From the NCBI GenBank assembly GCA_910584125.1, contig CAJTXU010000048.1, forward strand, positions 1-13,039: DNA of 13,039 nt, in the 5' to 3' direction. The notes under the pieces were generated by a model that saw only the letters and a list, made by a program, of their open reading frames with translations, made no database searches and was not told where the DNA came from. Numbering within the stretch: the stretch's first letter is position 1; each line of letters starts with the position of its first letter. A program made the translations under genes and the position numbers. Shown one piece after another: positions 1 through 8,544 of the stretch. This DNA comes from an uncultured Muribaculaceae bacterium. Lineage in GTDB: Bacteria; Bacteroidota; Bacteroidia; Bacteroidales; Muribaculaceae.

Positions 1-1
1 T

Positions 2-160
2 TTTTACAAATATAGCGATTTTTCGTCATACCGCCATAATTGTGTCTGTCTGAAAATCGGGGAGTATTATAGTCTTGTCTCTGCGTATGATTCAATCCGC
101 GAGATCAAGATAGCGCACCTGTGCCCTGACAATGATAAATTGTTAATGATGAATGATTAG
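2..160 (+). CDS. C-terminal end of an unidentified protein (partial)
   Basis: A reading frame open from the left window edge runs 52 codons to TAG at 158-160. I do not recognise the family. The visible residues include YSDFSSYRHN near the edge, then LKIGEYYSLVSAYDSIREIKIAHLCP in two stretches (about residues 17-42), alternating hydrophobic and polar in a way that suggests beta-strands. The frame ends in a terminator palindrome and faces the Dabb gene, which is the geometry expected at a convergent gene end. The last residues (LLMMND) are encoded by the 7-mer repeat array rather than by ordinary coding sequence. Codon use is more AT-rich than in the genes to the right. An open frame of this length could arise by chance, so confidence is moderate; the sequence left of the window would settle it. 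Confidence 0.5.
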   Translation, partial: FYKYSDFSSYRHNCVCLKIGEYYSLVSAYDSIREIKIAHLCPDNDKLLMMND

Positions 161-260
161 AGGCTCCGCGCTGAAACAACAGCGCGGAGCCTCTTATAAT
201 TAATCATTAATCATTGATTCGCGGAGCCTCTAATCATTCATCATTAATCATCAATCATTG
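131..260. repeat. Degenerate 7-mer arrays forming inverted repeats
   Basis: Three short arrays of a 7-base unit close to TAATCAT surround a palindrome. On the right (231-258) the units in phase are TAATCAT, TCATCAT, TAATCAT and CAATCAT. The left array (132-159) reads the same way on the minus strand: TAATCAT, TCATCAT, TAACAAT, TTATCAT. A central pair of TAATCAT units lies at 201-214. The outer arms 143-170 and 220-247 are a 28-bp perfect inverted repeat. The word CGCGGAGCCTCT occurs directly at 183-194 and 220-231, and inverted at 159-170. The left array contains the stop codon of the partial gene and the right array contains the stop of the Dabb gene. Confidence 0.8.
159..194. terminator. 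Two-way stem-loop terminator between convergent genes
   Basis: A perfect 15-bp GC-rich stem (159-173 with 180-194) closes a 6-base loop AAACAA. It lies between the stop codons of two convergent genes, with AT-rich sequence on both sides, so it could stop transcription from either direction. The left arm (159-170) can also pair with the third copy at 220-231, giving an alternative longer fold. Confidence 0.75.
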
Positions 261-554
261 ACGGATCTCGTAGTCGACGCAGGCGCGGTCGGCCTTGTGG
301 CCGGCGATGAGCGCGGCGGCGGCCACGTGGGCCGGGTGCTTCGCGTAGGTCTCGACGTCGGCCATGGTCGGCACGACGGCCGTCAGCACGAGGTCCCAGC
401 TCTCGGCCGGGTTCTCGTTGATGCCTACTTCAATCGACTCGAGAACGTCGATCTGGGCCGGGAGCGCGCGCAGTGCGGCGGCGAATTTTTCAGCCAGGGT
501 ACGCCTTTCGTCGGCAGTGCCCGTCAGCTTGAATGTCACGATATGTCTTACCAT
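255..554 (-). CDS. Dabb (stress-responsive A/B barrel) domain protein
   Basis: This 99-residue protein is one complete Dabb domain, a small dimeric ferredoxin-like alpha/beta barrel. It begins MVRHIVTFKL, the usual first strand with a conserved His (H4), and carries the typical Y-x-x-HP-x-H signature at residues 70-76. Its length is normal for single-domain members. Family members include plant stress-induced proteins and a few cyclases or oxygenase-like enzymes; most bacterial ones have no assigned reaction, and nothing here identifies a substrate. It follows the ABC-F gene after 49 bases with no recognisable promoter between them, so it is probably the last gene of that transcription unit. 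Its stop codon lies inside the 7-mer array at 231-258. Confidence 0.85.
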   Translation of the reverse strand: MVRHIVTFKLTGTADERRTLAEKFAAALRALPAQIDVLESIEVGINENPAESWDLVLTAVVPTMADVETYAKHPAHVAAAALIAGHKADRACVDYEIRQ

Positions 555-603
555 TGTATGTAGATTTTAAGTCAGAAGAGTCGTCGTATGATATCACCTC
601 AGA

Positions 604-2229
<1,626 letters not shown>

Positions 2230-2304
2230 TGGTTATGTCGGTTTATGTCGTTTGGGTTACGTTGTCGATTGGTCACGTCGCGCCGCCGCCGGGGCGGGGA
2301 GGGC

Positions 2305-3657
2305 TCAGCGGTTGAGGCCTCCCTGCTTCTGGAGCTGGCGCAGCTTGCGGGTCATGGCCACGGGGTTCTGCATCTTGCCGGCCATCTGCATCATCTTGCG
2401 CATGTCGGCGAACTGCTTGAGCAGGCGGTTGACCTCCTGCAGGGTCGTGCCCGAGCCCTTGGCGATGCGCTGGCGGCGCGTGCCGGTGATGATGTCGGGG
2501 TTGGCGCGCTCGTAGGGGGTCATCGAACTGATGATCGCCTCGATGCCCTTGAAGGCGTTGTCGTCTATGTCTATGTCCTTGATGGCCTTGCCCACGCCGG
2601 GGATCATCGAGGCAAGGTCCTTGAGGCTGCCCATCTTCTTGATCTGCTGGATCTGCTTCATGAAGTCGTCGAAGTCGAACTTGTTCTTGCGGAACTTCTC
2701 GGCGATCTTCTCGGCCTCCTTCTCGTCGTATATCTCCTGGGCGCGCTTGGCGAGCTCGACGATGTCGCCCATGCCGAGGATTCGGTTGGCCATGCCCTCG
2801 GGGTTGAACTCCTGCAGGTCCTCGAGCTTCTCGCCCGTGCCGATATACTTGATGGGCTTGTTGACCACGGCCTTGATCGAGAGTGCGGCTCCGCCCCGGG
2901 CGTCGCCGTCGAGCTTGGTGAGCACGACGCCGTCGAAGTCGATGCGGTCGTTGAAGGCCTTGGCGGTGTTGACGGCGTCCTGACCGTTCATCGAGTCGAC
3001 CACGAAGAGTGTCTCCTGAGGCTTGACGGCGTTCTTGATGTTCTCGATCTCCTGCATCATCTGCTCGTCGACGGCGAGGCGACCGGCGGTGTCGATGATC
3101 ACGAGGTCATAGTTGTTCTCGCGGGCGTAGCGGATGGCGTTGAGCGAGATGGCCACGGGGTCCTTGCTCTCCTCCTCGGTGTACAGGGGCACGTCGATGC
3201 TTTCGGCCAGGACGCGGAGCTGCTCGCGGGCGGCGGGGCGGTAGACGTCGGCTCCGACCAGCAGGGGGCGCTTGCCGCGCGTCGACTTGAACTTCTTGGC
3301 GAGCTTGCCCGAGAATGTGGTCTTTCCGGCGCCCTGGAGGCCGGCCATGAGGATCACGGCCGGGTGGCCGTCGATGTTGAGCGGGGCGGCGTCGCCGCCC
3401 ATGAGGGCCACGAGCTCGTCGTGGACGATCTTCACCATCAGTTCCTTGGGCTTGAGGGCGTTGATTACGTTCTGGCCGAGGGCCTTCTGCTTGACGGTGT
3501 CGGTGAAGGTCTTGGCCACCTTATAGTTGACGTCGGCGTCGTTGAGGGCCTTGCGCACGTCCTTGAGGGTGACGGCGATGTTGATCTCGGTGATTTTGCC
3601 CTCGCCTTTGAGGATCTTGAAAGAGCGTTCGAGACGCTCGGAGAGGTTGCTGAACAT
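2305..3657 (-). CDS. ffh: Signal recognition particle protein Ffh (SRP54)
   Basis: This is the GTPase subunit of the signal recognition particle. It binds signal sequences emerging from the ribosome and delivers them to FtsY and the Sec translocon. The 450-residue protein has the usual order: N helical bundle (about 1-85), G domain with P-loop GLQGAGKTT (106-114), DTAGR (189-193) and TKLD (247-250), then a methionine-rich M domain (about 310-450). The RNA-binding segment GTRRQRIAKGSGT is recognisable in the M domain, with several Met residues in MRKMMQMAGKM after it. Length is normal. The gene lies 55 bases after panD and before the ABC-F gene on the same strand. No promoter is evident just upstream, so it is probably co-transcribed with panC-panD. 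The 4.5S RNA partner is not seen here. Confidence 0.97.
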   Translation of the reverse strand: MFSNLSERLERSFKILKGEGKITEINIAVTLKDVRKALNDADVNYKVAKTFTDTVKQKALGQNVINALKPKELMVKIVHDELVALMGGDAAPLNIDGHPAVILMAGLQGAGKTTFSGKLAKKFKSTRGKRPLLVGADVYRPAAREQLRVLAESIDVPLYTEEESKDPVAISLNAIRYARENNYDLVIIDTAGRLAVDEQMMQEIENIKNAVKPQETLFVVDSMNGQDAVNTAKAFNDRIDFDGVVLTKLDGDARGGAALSIKAVVNKPIKYIGTGEKLEDLQEFNPEGMANRILGMGDIVELAKRAQEIYDEKEAEKIAEKFRKNKFDFDDFMKQIQQIKKMGSLKDLASMIPGVGKAIKDIDIDDNAFKGIEAIISSMTPYERANPDIITGTRRQRIAKGSGTTLQEVNRLLKQFADMRKMMQMAGKMQNPVAMTRKLRQLQKQGGLNR

Positions 3658-3712
3658 TGGTGGTCTTGATTGAATGGTTCGGGAATGCGTCGGGTCCGGC
3701 GTGCGGGCCGGG

Positions 3713-4066
3713 TCATTTCACCAGACGGTTGGTGCGGGTGTCGGGGAAGACGACGGTCGGCTTGATGTCGCGCGCCTCCTCGGGGGTGACGAGGGCGTAG
3801 GTGATGATGATCACCACGTCGCCGGGCTGGGCCTTGCGGGCGGCCGCGCCGTTGAGGCAGATGACGCCCGAGCCGGGTTCGCCGGCGATGACGTAAGTGT
3901 CGAAGCGCTCGCCGTTGTTGTTGTTGACTATCCACACCCGCTGGCCGGGCAGGATGCCGGCAGCGTCGAGAAGCTCGGAGTCAATCGTGATGCTTCCCAC
4001 ATAGTTGAGATTCGCCTCCGTCACCGTGACGCGGTGAATCTTCGATTTCATCATTTCTATAAGCAT
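3713..4066 (-). CDS. panD: Aspartate 1-decarboxylase
   Basis: PanD converts L-aspartate to beta-alanine for pantothenate and coenzyme A synthesis. It is made as a proenzyme that cleaves itself between Gly and Ser to form a pyruvoyl group. Here the cleavage pair is G24-S25 in YVGSITID, exactly the position known from E. coli PanD, and the active-site residues K9, R54, T57 and Y58 all fall in register. The NGAAA segment (about 72-76) of the active-site region is present too. At 117 residues it is slightly shorter than the E. coli enzyme (126) at the C-terminus, which is ordinary. Its start lies 3 bases from the end of panC, so the two are almost certainly translated from one message. The start ATG is fixed by this alignment. 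Confidence 0.97.
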   Translation of the reverse strand: MLIEMMKSKIHRVTVTEANLNYVGSITIDSELLDAAGILPGQRVWIVNNNNGERFDTYVIAGEPGSGVICLNGAAARKAQPGDVVIIITYALVTPEEARDIKPTVVFPDTRTNRLVK

Positions 4067-4069
4067 GGC

Positions 4070-4933
4070 TTATATGTTCTTTTTATAGCAGATGTTGTCG
4101 ATGAGTCTGACTTCGCCGCAGTAGACTGTGATGCAGCCGACGGCCCATGGCGACTCGTCCCAGTCTTCGAGGGGCAGGAGCGTGCGGCCGTCGACTATCT
4201 CGAAATACTCGACGCGCATTCCGGGCACGGCGTCGATGCGCTCCACCACGGAGTCGTGGGTGGCCCTCACCGAATGCGAGCGCGAATACTCCACGGAGTC
4301 GGCGAGCGCGCGGTGGATCTCGGGGGCGAGGCGGCGCTGCTCGGGCGTGAGCAGCGCGTTGCGGCTCGAGAGGGCGAGGCCGTCGCCGGCGCGGCGGATG
4401 GGGCAGGGCACGATCTCGATGTCGATGCCCTCGCTCTGCACCATGTTGCGGATCACGGCGATCTGCTGGAAATCCTTCTCGCCGAAATAAGCGCGCGTGG
4501 GGCGGACGATCGCGAACAGTCGCGACACCACCTCGGCGACGCCCTGGAAATGCCCGGGCCGGTATTTGCCCTCCATCACCACGGCGGCCATGCCGAGCGC
4601 GAACTCATGGCGCTCGCGGCCCTCGACGCCGCCGGGATACATCTCCTCGACCGACGGCGCGAACACCGCCGAGACGCCGGCTCCGGCCAGAAGCCGGAAG
4701 TCCGCCTCCTCGTCGCGCGGGTACGTGGCGAGGTCCACAGGGTTGTTGAACTGCGTCGGGTTGACGAAGACGCTGACTATCGTGATGTCGTTCTCGGATA
4801 CGGCCCGCTCCACCAGCGAGAGATGGCCCTCGTGCAGGGCACCCATCGTGGGGACGAAACCTATCGTATGTCCGTTCTGCCGCTCGCGGGCCACGAGGGT
4901 CTCCACATCGGCAGCAGATCTCAAAATCAACAT
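4070..4933 (-). CDS. panC: Pantoate--beta-alanine ligase (pantothenate synthetase)
   Basis: PanC joins pantoate and beta-alanine, using ATP through a pantoyl-adenylate, to give pantothenate in the cytoplasm. The 287-residue protein carries the nucleotide-binding PTMGALHEGHL (28-38, the HIGH-type motif), SVFVNPTQF (54-62), the pantoate-binding region EGKYRPGHFQGV (121-132), FGEKDFQQ (150-157) and the KMSKS-type loop DGLALSSRN (184-192). Length and motif order are normal for the family, and no key residue appears missing. It is the first gene of the minus-strand cluster, followed after 3 bases by panD, which supplies its beta-alanine. A Bacteroidetes -7 box lies about 55 bases upstream. panB is not in the window. 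Confidence 0.97.
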   Translation of the reverse strand: MLILRSAADVETLVARERQNGHTIGFVPTMGALHEGHLSLVERAVSENDITIVSVFVNPTQFNNPVDLATYPRDEEADFRLLAGAGVSAVFAPSVEEMYPGGVEGRERHEFALGMAAVVMEGKYRPGHFQGVAEVVSRLFAIVRPTRAYFGEKDFQQIAVIRNMVQSEGIDIEIVPCPIRRAGDGLALSSRNALLTPEQRRLAPEIHRALADSVEYSRSHSVRATHDSVVERIDAVPGMRVEYFEIVDGRTLLPLEDWDESPWAVGCITVYCGEVRLIDNICYKKNI

Positions 4934-4986
4934 ATCTTTCTTGTCGTGTTAGTCTGATTTCAAATATCTGATTCCAAATATCTCGG

Positions 4987-5010
4987 CAAAATTACAACAA
5001 AATCCCCAAA
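4987..5010 (-). promoter_or_regulatory. Predicted promoter of the panC-panD-ffh cluster
   Basis: Read on the minus strand, a TAATTTTG box (4994-4987) matches the Bacteroidetes -7 consensus TAnnTTTG and is followed by C. A TTTG (5010-5007) lies only 12 bases upstream of it, which is shorter than the usual distance of about 20 bases for the -33 element. The start of transcription would fall near 4980, about 45 bases before panC. Confidence 0.5.
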
Positions 5011-5094
5011 CATTATAATTTTTCGCGACAAATCCGCCCCGACCCATGGTTAAAACGTCCGAAAGTCGTTAAAATATGATAAATCGGAGCCGCC

Positions 5095-5130
5095 GGGGGG
5101 GGCGCCGGGGCCTTTGTTTGGGATTTTTTT
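5095..5130. repeat. G8, G4 and T7 homopolymer tracts at the promoter
   Basis: Eight consecutive G (5095-5102), a CGCC spacer and four G (5107-5110) lie directly upstream of the plus-strand promoter. Seven T (5124-5130) lie inside its spacer. The tracts are plain to see; any effect on expression by slippage or G-quadruplex formation is speculative. Confidence 0.6.
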
Positions 5131-5140
5131 ATTAATTTTG
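5113..5140 (+). promoter_or_regulatory. Predicted promoter of the GT5-like/DUF4270/CapA cluster
   Basis: TAATTTTG at 5133-5140 matches the TAnnTTTG -7 consensus. Two TTTG words lie upstream, at 5113-5116 (16 bases away) and 5117-5120 (12 bases away); neither has the usual spacing of about 20. Transcription would start near 5147, leaving a leader of about 40 bases. That leader can form a short hairpin (GCGCGT 5152-5157 with ACGCGC 5167-5172). Confidence 0.55.
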
Positions 5141-5187
5141 CAATTTGAAAGGCGCGTTGTGTAACGACGCGCGTATAATGACGTCAA

Positions 5188-6003
5188 ATGGCAGCACACA
5201 AGATTATTTTTGTCTCGCAGGAAATCTCTCCCTACCTGTCGGTAACCGAAAACGCCCGCTGGGGACGCTCGCTCCCCCAGGCCATACAGTCGCGCAAGTA
5301 CGAGGTGCGCACGTTCATGCCCGATTTCGGCGACATCAACGAGCGCCGCAACCAGCTTCACGAGGTGATAAGGCTCAGCGGCATGAACATCATGATCGGC
5401 GACAACGACCACCCTCTGACCGTGAAGGTGGCCTCGATGCAGCCGTCGAGGATCCAGGTATACTTCATCGACAACGACGACTACTTCCAGCATCTCGACT
5501 CGGACTCCGACCCCTTCGGCTCGAACCGCGCCGACAACGACGAGCGCGTCATCTTCTTCGCGCGCGGCACGATGGAGACCGCGCGCAAGCTGCGCTGGGA
5601 GCCGGCCGTGATGCAGGTGTCGGGATGGATGTCGACGCTCATGCCGATGTATCTCAAGACGCTCTTCCGCGACAGCCCCAACTTCACCGACACGAAGGTG
5701 GTATACACCGTCCTGCCCGAGGCTGAGATCAGCCCGATCGACCCGGCGTTCTTCGACAAGCTCCGCGCCGAGGGCATCTCGGCCGACACCGTCGATTTTT
5801 TCAGGCCGCTGGCGGCCGACCCCAACCTGCTGCACAAGCTGGCCATATCGTATGCCGACGCGGTGGTGTTCCAGACCGAGACGGCCGATCCCGACCTGAC
5901 GGCGTTCGCCGAGGAGAAGGGTATCGCCTGGAAACATCTCGCCGGCGAGGGCGACCACGCCGACGAATATGACGCGCTCTACAAATCACTGATGACGTCA
6001 TGA
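5188..6003 (+). CDS. Starch/glycogen synthase-like (GT5 N-domain) protein, probably non-catalytic
   Basis: The 271 residues resemble only the N-terminal Rossmann domain of GT5 glycogen/starch synthases: KIIFVSQEISPYL as first strand, LPQAI, then VRTFMPDFGDINERRNQLHEV. The C-terminal nucleotide-sugar-binding domain of a full synthase (about 470-490 residues in all) is absent, and no remnant follows because the next gene starts immediately. The ADP-glucose-binding K-x-GGL near residue 15-20 of true synthases is replaced by TENARWGRSL, and the HxHxW-type motif appears as MQVSGWMS (about 147-154) without histidine. A glycogen synthase label would probably be wrong; a binding or regulatory role is more likely. 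From memory, similar short proteins sit beside panC in other Bacteroidales. The stop overlaps the next start (ATGA at 6000-6003), so translation is coupled to the DUF4270 gene. Confidence 0.8.
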   Translation: MAAHKIIFVSQEISPYLSVTENARWGRSLPQAIQSRKYEVRTFMPDFGDINERRNQLHEVIRLSGMNIMIGDNDHPLTVKVASMQPSRIQVYFIDNDDYFQHLDSDSDPFGSNRADNDERVIFFARGTMETARKLRWEPAVMQVSGWMSTLMPMYLKTLFRDSPNFTDTKVVYTVLPEAEISPIDPAFFDKLRAEGISADTVDFFRPLAADPNLLHKLAISYADAVVFQTETADPDLTAFAEEKGIAWKHLAGEGDHADEYDALYKSLMTS

Positions 6004-7421
6004 AGATCCGCCACCTACTGAGCGCGGCGGCGGTCCCGGCCCTGCTGCTATGCGCCTGCGACGACGACGTGAGCCAGATCGGCGGCTCGCTGTCGATGGG
6101 CGAGGTGACCATTCTGGTCGACTCGCTCGCCACCGACCTCGAGTCGGAGTGCGTCTATTACGACAGCTTCGACGGCCGCAACTCGACCAAGCTGCTGGGC
6201 CGTATCAACGTGCCGCAGTACGGCCGGCTCTCCTGCTCGTTCGTCTCGCAGATGATGAGCGCCACCAAGATGAACATCCCCGACTCGATCGGCGTCGAGG
6301 ACCTCGACTCGATGAGGCTCGTGCTGTCGGTGCCCCGCGGCTCGCTGACGGGCGACTCGCTCGCCCCGCAGCAGCTTAAGGTCTACCGCCTCGAGAAGGG
6401 CCTGCCCGCCGGCATATCGAGCACGTTCGACCCCGACGGGTATTACAACCCGGCGCGCCCGATGGGCACGCGAAGCTACACGCTCTCCAACATCGCCAAG
6501 GGCGACTCCGCCCTCAAGCGCGACGCGTTCGTGCGCATCCCGGTGCATATGCCGATGGAGTTCGCGCGCGACCTGTTCAATAAATACCGGGCCGGCGACC
6601 CCGTGTTCCAATGGCCGGCGACCTTCAACGAGTACTTCCCCGGCATATACGTCGAGCAGAACTTCGGCAACGGCTGCATCGCCAACATCTCCAAGGCCGA
6701 GATGTTCACCTACTGGCACCGCACCGTGCGTGAGAACAAGCTGCAGCCTGACTCGACCTACGCGTGGGTCGACCGCATCGTGCGCGACTCCGTGTGCCTT
6801 CTCGCCTCGCAGCCCGAGGTGCTGTCGAGCAACGTAATCCGCTATGACGTCTCCGACTACATCCGCGGTCTGGCCGAGGCCGGCAAGCGCGTCATAACGA
6901 CTCCGGGCGGCTACAGGGTCAACTTCCGGTTCCCGGTGCAGAGGCTCATCGACGAGTTCAGGCGCAACGGCGCGGCGATATCGGTGGTGTCGAGCCTACG
7001 CATGGAGATTCCGGCCGAGGCAATCGACAACGATTTCGGACTCGACGTCGCCCCGCACCTGCTGATGATCCGCAAGAACGAATACGAGGAGTTCTTCCGC
7101 GAGAACAAGGTGCCAGACGGCAAGAGTTCGTTCTACGCGGCCTACAACGCCGACAACAGCAGCTATCAGTTCAACTCGATGCGCTCCTACTTCCTCCAGA
7201 TCCTCGAGGACGACGAGAAGGGGGAGACCATCGACGCCGACGACACGGAGTTCGTGCTTGTGCCGGTGGCGGTCAAGACCGAGTCTGTCACCAACTACGA
7301 CGGCTCCTCGACCATCTACGTGACGCGCTGCCAGCCATATCTCGAGCGGCCCACGATGACGCAGCTCCACACCGACCGCGCCATCATATGCTTCACGTAT
7401 TCGAGCCAGCAGATCAAATAA
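6000..7421 (+). CDS. DUF4270 family lipoprotein
   Basis: This 473-residue protein starts with a lipoprotein signal: a basic MKIRH, a hydrophobic stretch (about 6-17) and a lipobox LCAC with the modified Cys at residue 20. Three Asp follow directly (21-23). In Bacteroidetes, acidic residues just after the lipid-bearing Cys are a known surface-export signal for lipoproteins, so exposure on the outer face of the outer membrane is plausible. The body fits the DUF4270 family by general pattern, including its position after the GT5-like gene; the function of that family is unknown to me. There is no internal membrane segment or enzyme motif I can name. It overlaps the upstream gene by 4 bases and is followed after 13 bases by the CapA-like gene. 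Confidence 0.8.
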   Translation: MKIRHLLSAAAVPALLLCACDDDVSQIGGSLSMGEVTILVDSLATDLESECVYYDSFDGRNSTKLLGRINVPQYGRLSCSFVSQMMSATKMNIPDSIGVEDLDSMRLVLSVPRGSLTGDSLAPQQLKVYRLEKGLPAGISSTFDPDGYYNPARPMGTRSYTLSNIAKGDSALKRDAFVRIPVHMPMEFARDLFNKYRAGDPVFQWPATFNEYFPGIYVEQNFGNGCIANISKAEMFTYWHRTVRENKLQPDSTYAWVDRIVRDSVCLLASQPEVLSSNVIRYDVSDYIRGLAEAGKRVITTPGGYRVNFRFPVQRLIDEFRRNGAAISVVSSLRMEIPAEAIDNDFGLDVAPHLLMIRKNEYEEFFRENKVPDGKSSFYAAYNADNSSYQFNSMRSYFLQILEDDEKGETIDADDTEFVLVPVAVKTESVTNYDGSSTIYVTRCQPYLERPTMTQLHTDRAIICFTYSSQQIK

Positions 7422-7434
7422 AACAGGGACACTT

Positions 7435-8544
7435 ATGATTCTTCTCCTCTTCAGTCTCCTTTCGTTCATCACGGGAGCCTCCGAGCCGGGCCGCACGCCG
7501 TCGGGGGCCGACCTCGTGTTCGTGGGCGACGCCATGCAGCACCAGGGCCAGCTCGACGCCGCGCTTGAGGCGGGACGCGCGCGCGGCGGAGGCTACGACT
7601 ATTCCGACTGCTTCACCCACATCGCCCCGACCATCACGGAGGCCGACTATGCGGTTTGCAATCTCGAGGTGCCTCTGGGCGGCGGCCCCGACTACACGGG
7701 CTACCCCTGCTTCTCGGCGCCCGACTCCTACGCCAAGGCTCTGATGGACGCCGGTTTCGACATGTTCCTGACGGCCAACAACCATTGCCTCGACCGCCGC
7801 GACCGGGCGGCGCGGCGCACCATCGCGGCCCTCGACTCGCTCGGCGCCGACCACATCGGCACGTTCACCGACTCGCTCGACCGCGTGGCGAAAGTCCCCT
7901 TCATCAAGAATATCAACGGCATACGTTTCGGATTCCTGAACTATACCTACGGCACCAACGGCATCGAGCCCCGCGACGGCGTGGAGGTGGCGCTCATCGA
8001 CAAGCCCCGCATGGCGAGCGAGATCAGGAAGACGCGCGACGCCGGGGCCGAGATTGTGGTGGTGGCGATACATTGGGGCGTGGAATACGTCCTGCTGCAG
8101 AACCGCAACCAGGAGGACATAGCCGATTTCCTGGTCGACCAGGGCGTCGATATGGTGATCGGCGGCCATCCGCACGTGATCCAGCCGATGAAGGTGGTGC
8201 ATAATGACAAGGAAGACAAGGATGTGCTCGTGGTCTACTCTCTGGGCAATTTCATCTCCAACATGAAGACGGCCGACACGCGCGGCGGTGCTTTGGTGCG
8301 TGCCCGCGTGGAGCGTGACGCGCAGGGACGCGCTCGGTTCGTTCGCGCCGACTACGACACCTTCTTCAGCGCCAAACCCACGGGCCCGGGCACGAACTAC
8401 ATGGTGGTGCCGTCGTGGATGGAGCGGCATATACCGGCCGGCCAGCTGGGCCATTGGAAGCTCTTCGACCGCGGCGCGCAGCGAGTCTTCGACGCCCATA
8501 ACGTCGGAGTGCCGCGCAGACACCGCGACAGACAAGACAAGTAA
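7435..8544 (+). CDS. CapA/PgsA-type metallophosphatase-fold protein
   Basis: The 369-residue protein belongs to the CapA family (poly-gamma-glutamate capsule synthesis type), which has a calcineurin-like metal-binding fold. Recognisable blocks are VFVGDAMQH (28-36), CNLEVPLGG (75-83), TANNHCLDR (113-121), IHWGVEY (212-218), GGHPHVIQP (243-251) and YSLGNFISN (268-276). Together these supply the usual Asp, Asn and His metal ligands, so the protein is probably active. A hydrophobic N-terminus (residues 2-15) suggests export by a signal peptide. The rest of a capsule system (CapB/CapC) is absent, so polyglutamate synthesis should not be assumed; many CapA relatives have unknown phosphatase or hydrolase roles at the envelope. 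It is the last gene of the plus-strand cluster. Its basic tail (RRHRDRQDK) ends inside a 7-mer array. Confidence 0.9.
   Translation: MILLLFSLLSFITGASEPGRTPSGADLVFVGDAMQHQGQLDAALEAGRARGGGYDYSDCFTHIAPTITEADYAVCNLEVPLGGGPDYTGYPCFSAPDSYAKALMDAGFDMFLTANNHCLDRRDRAARRTIAALDSLGADHIGTFTDSLDRVAKVPFIKNINGIRFGFLNYTYGTNGIEPRDGVEVALIDKPRMASEIRKTRDAGAEIVVVAIHWGVEYVLLQNRNQEDIADFLVDQGVDMVIGGHPHVIQPMKVVHNDKEDKDVLVVYSLGNFISNMKTADTRGGALVRARVERDAQGRARFVRADYDTFFSAKPTGPGTNYMVVPSWMERHIPAGQLGHWKLFDRGAQRVFDAHNVGVPRRHRDRQDK

Noticed and set aside
7..14. TATATTTG on the minus strand, a match to the -7 consensus pointing out of the window.
   Set aside because: It lies within the open frame of the partial plus-strand gene and has no TTTG at a suitable distance.
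131..260. Considered whether the repeats at the left end are a CRISPR array.
   Set aside because: The units are 7 bases long, degenerate and directly adjacent, with no spacers and no cas genes.
3674..4957. A plus-strand open frame of 427 codons opposite panD and panC.
   Set aside because: Same GC-driven shadow effect; panC and panD have every catalytic motif in place on the minus strand.
5179..6000. The octamer TGACGTCA just before two successive start codons (5179-5186 and 5993-6000).
   Set aside because: The second copy lies in coding sequence of the GT5-like gene; two copies of an 8-mer in this window are explained by chance.
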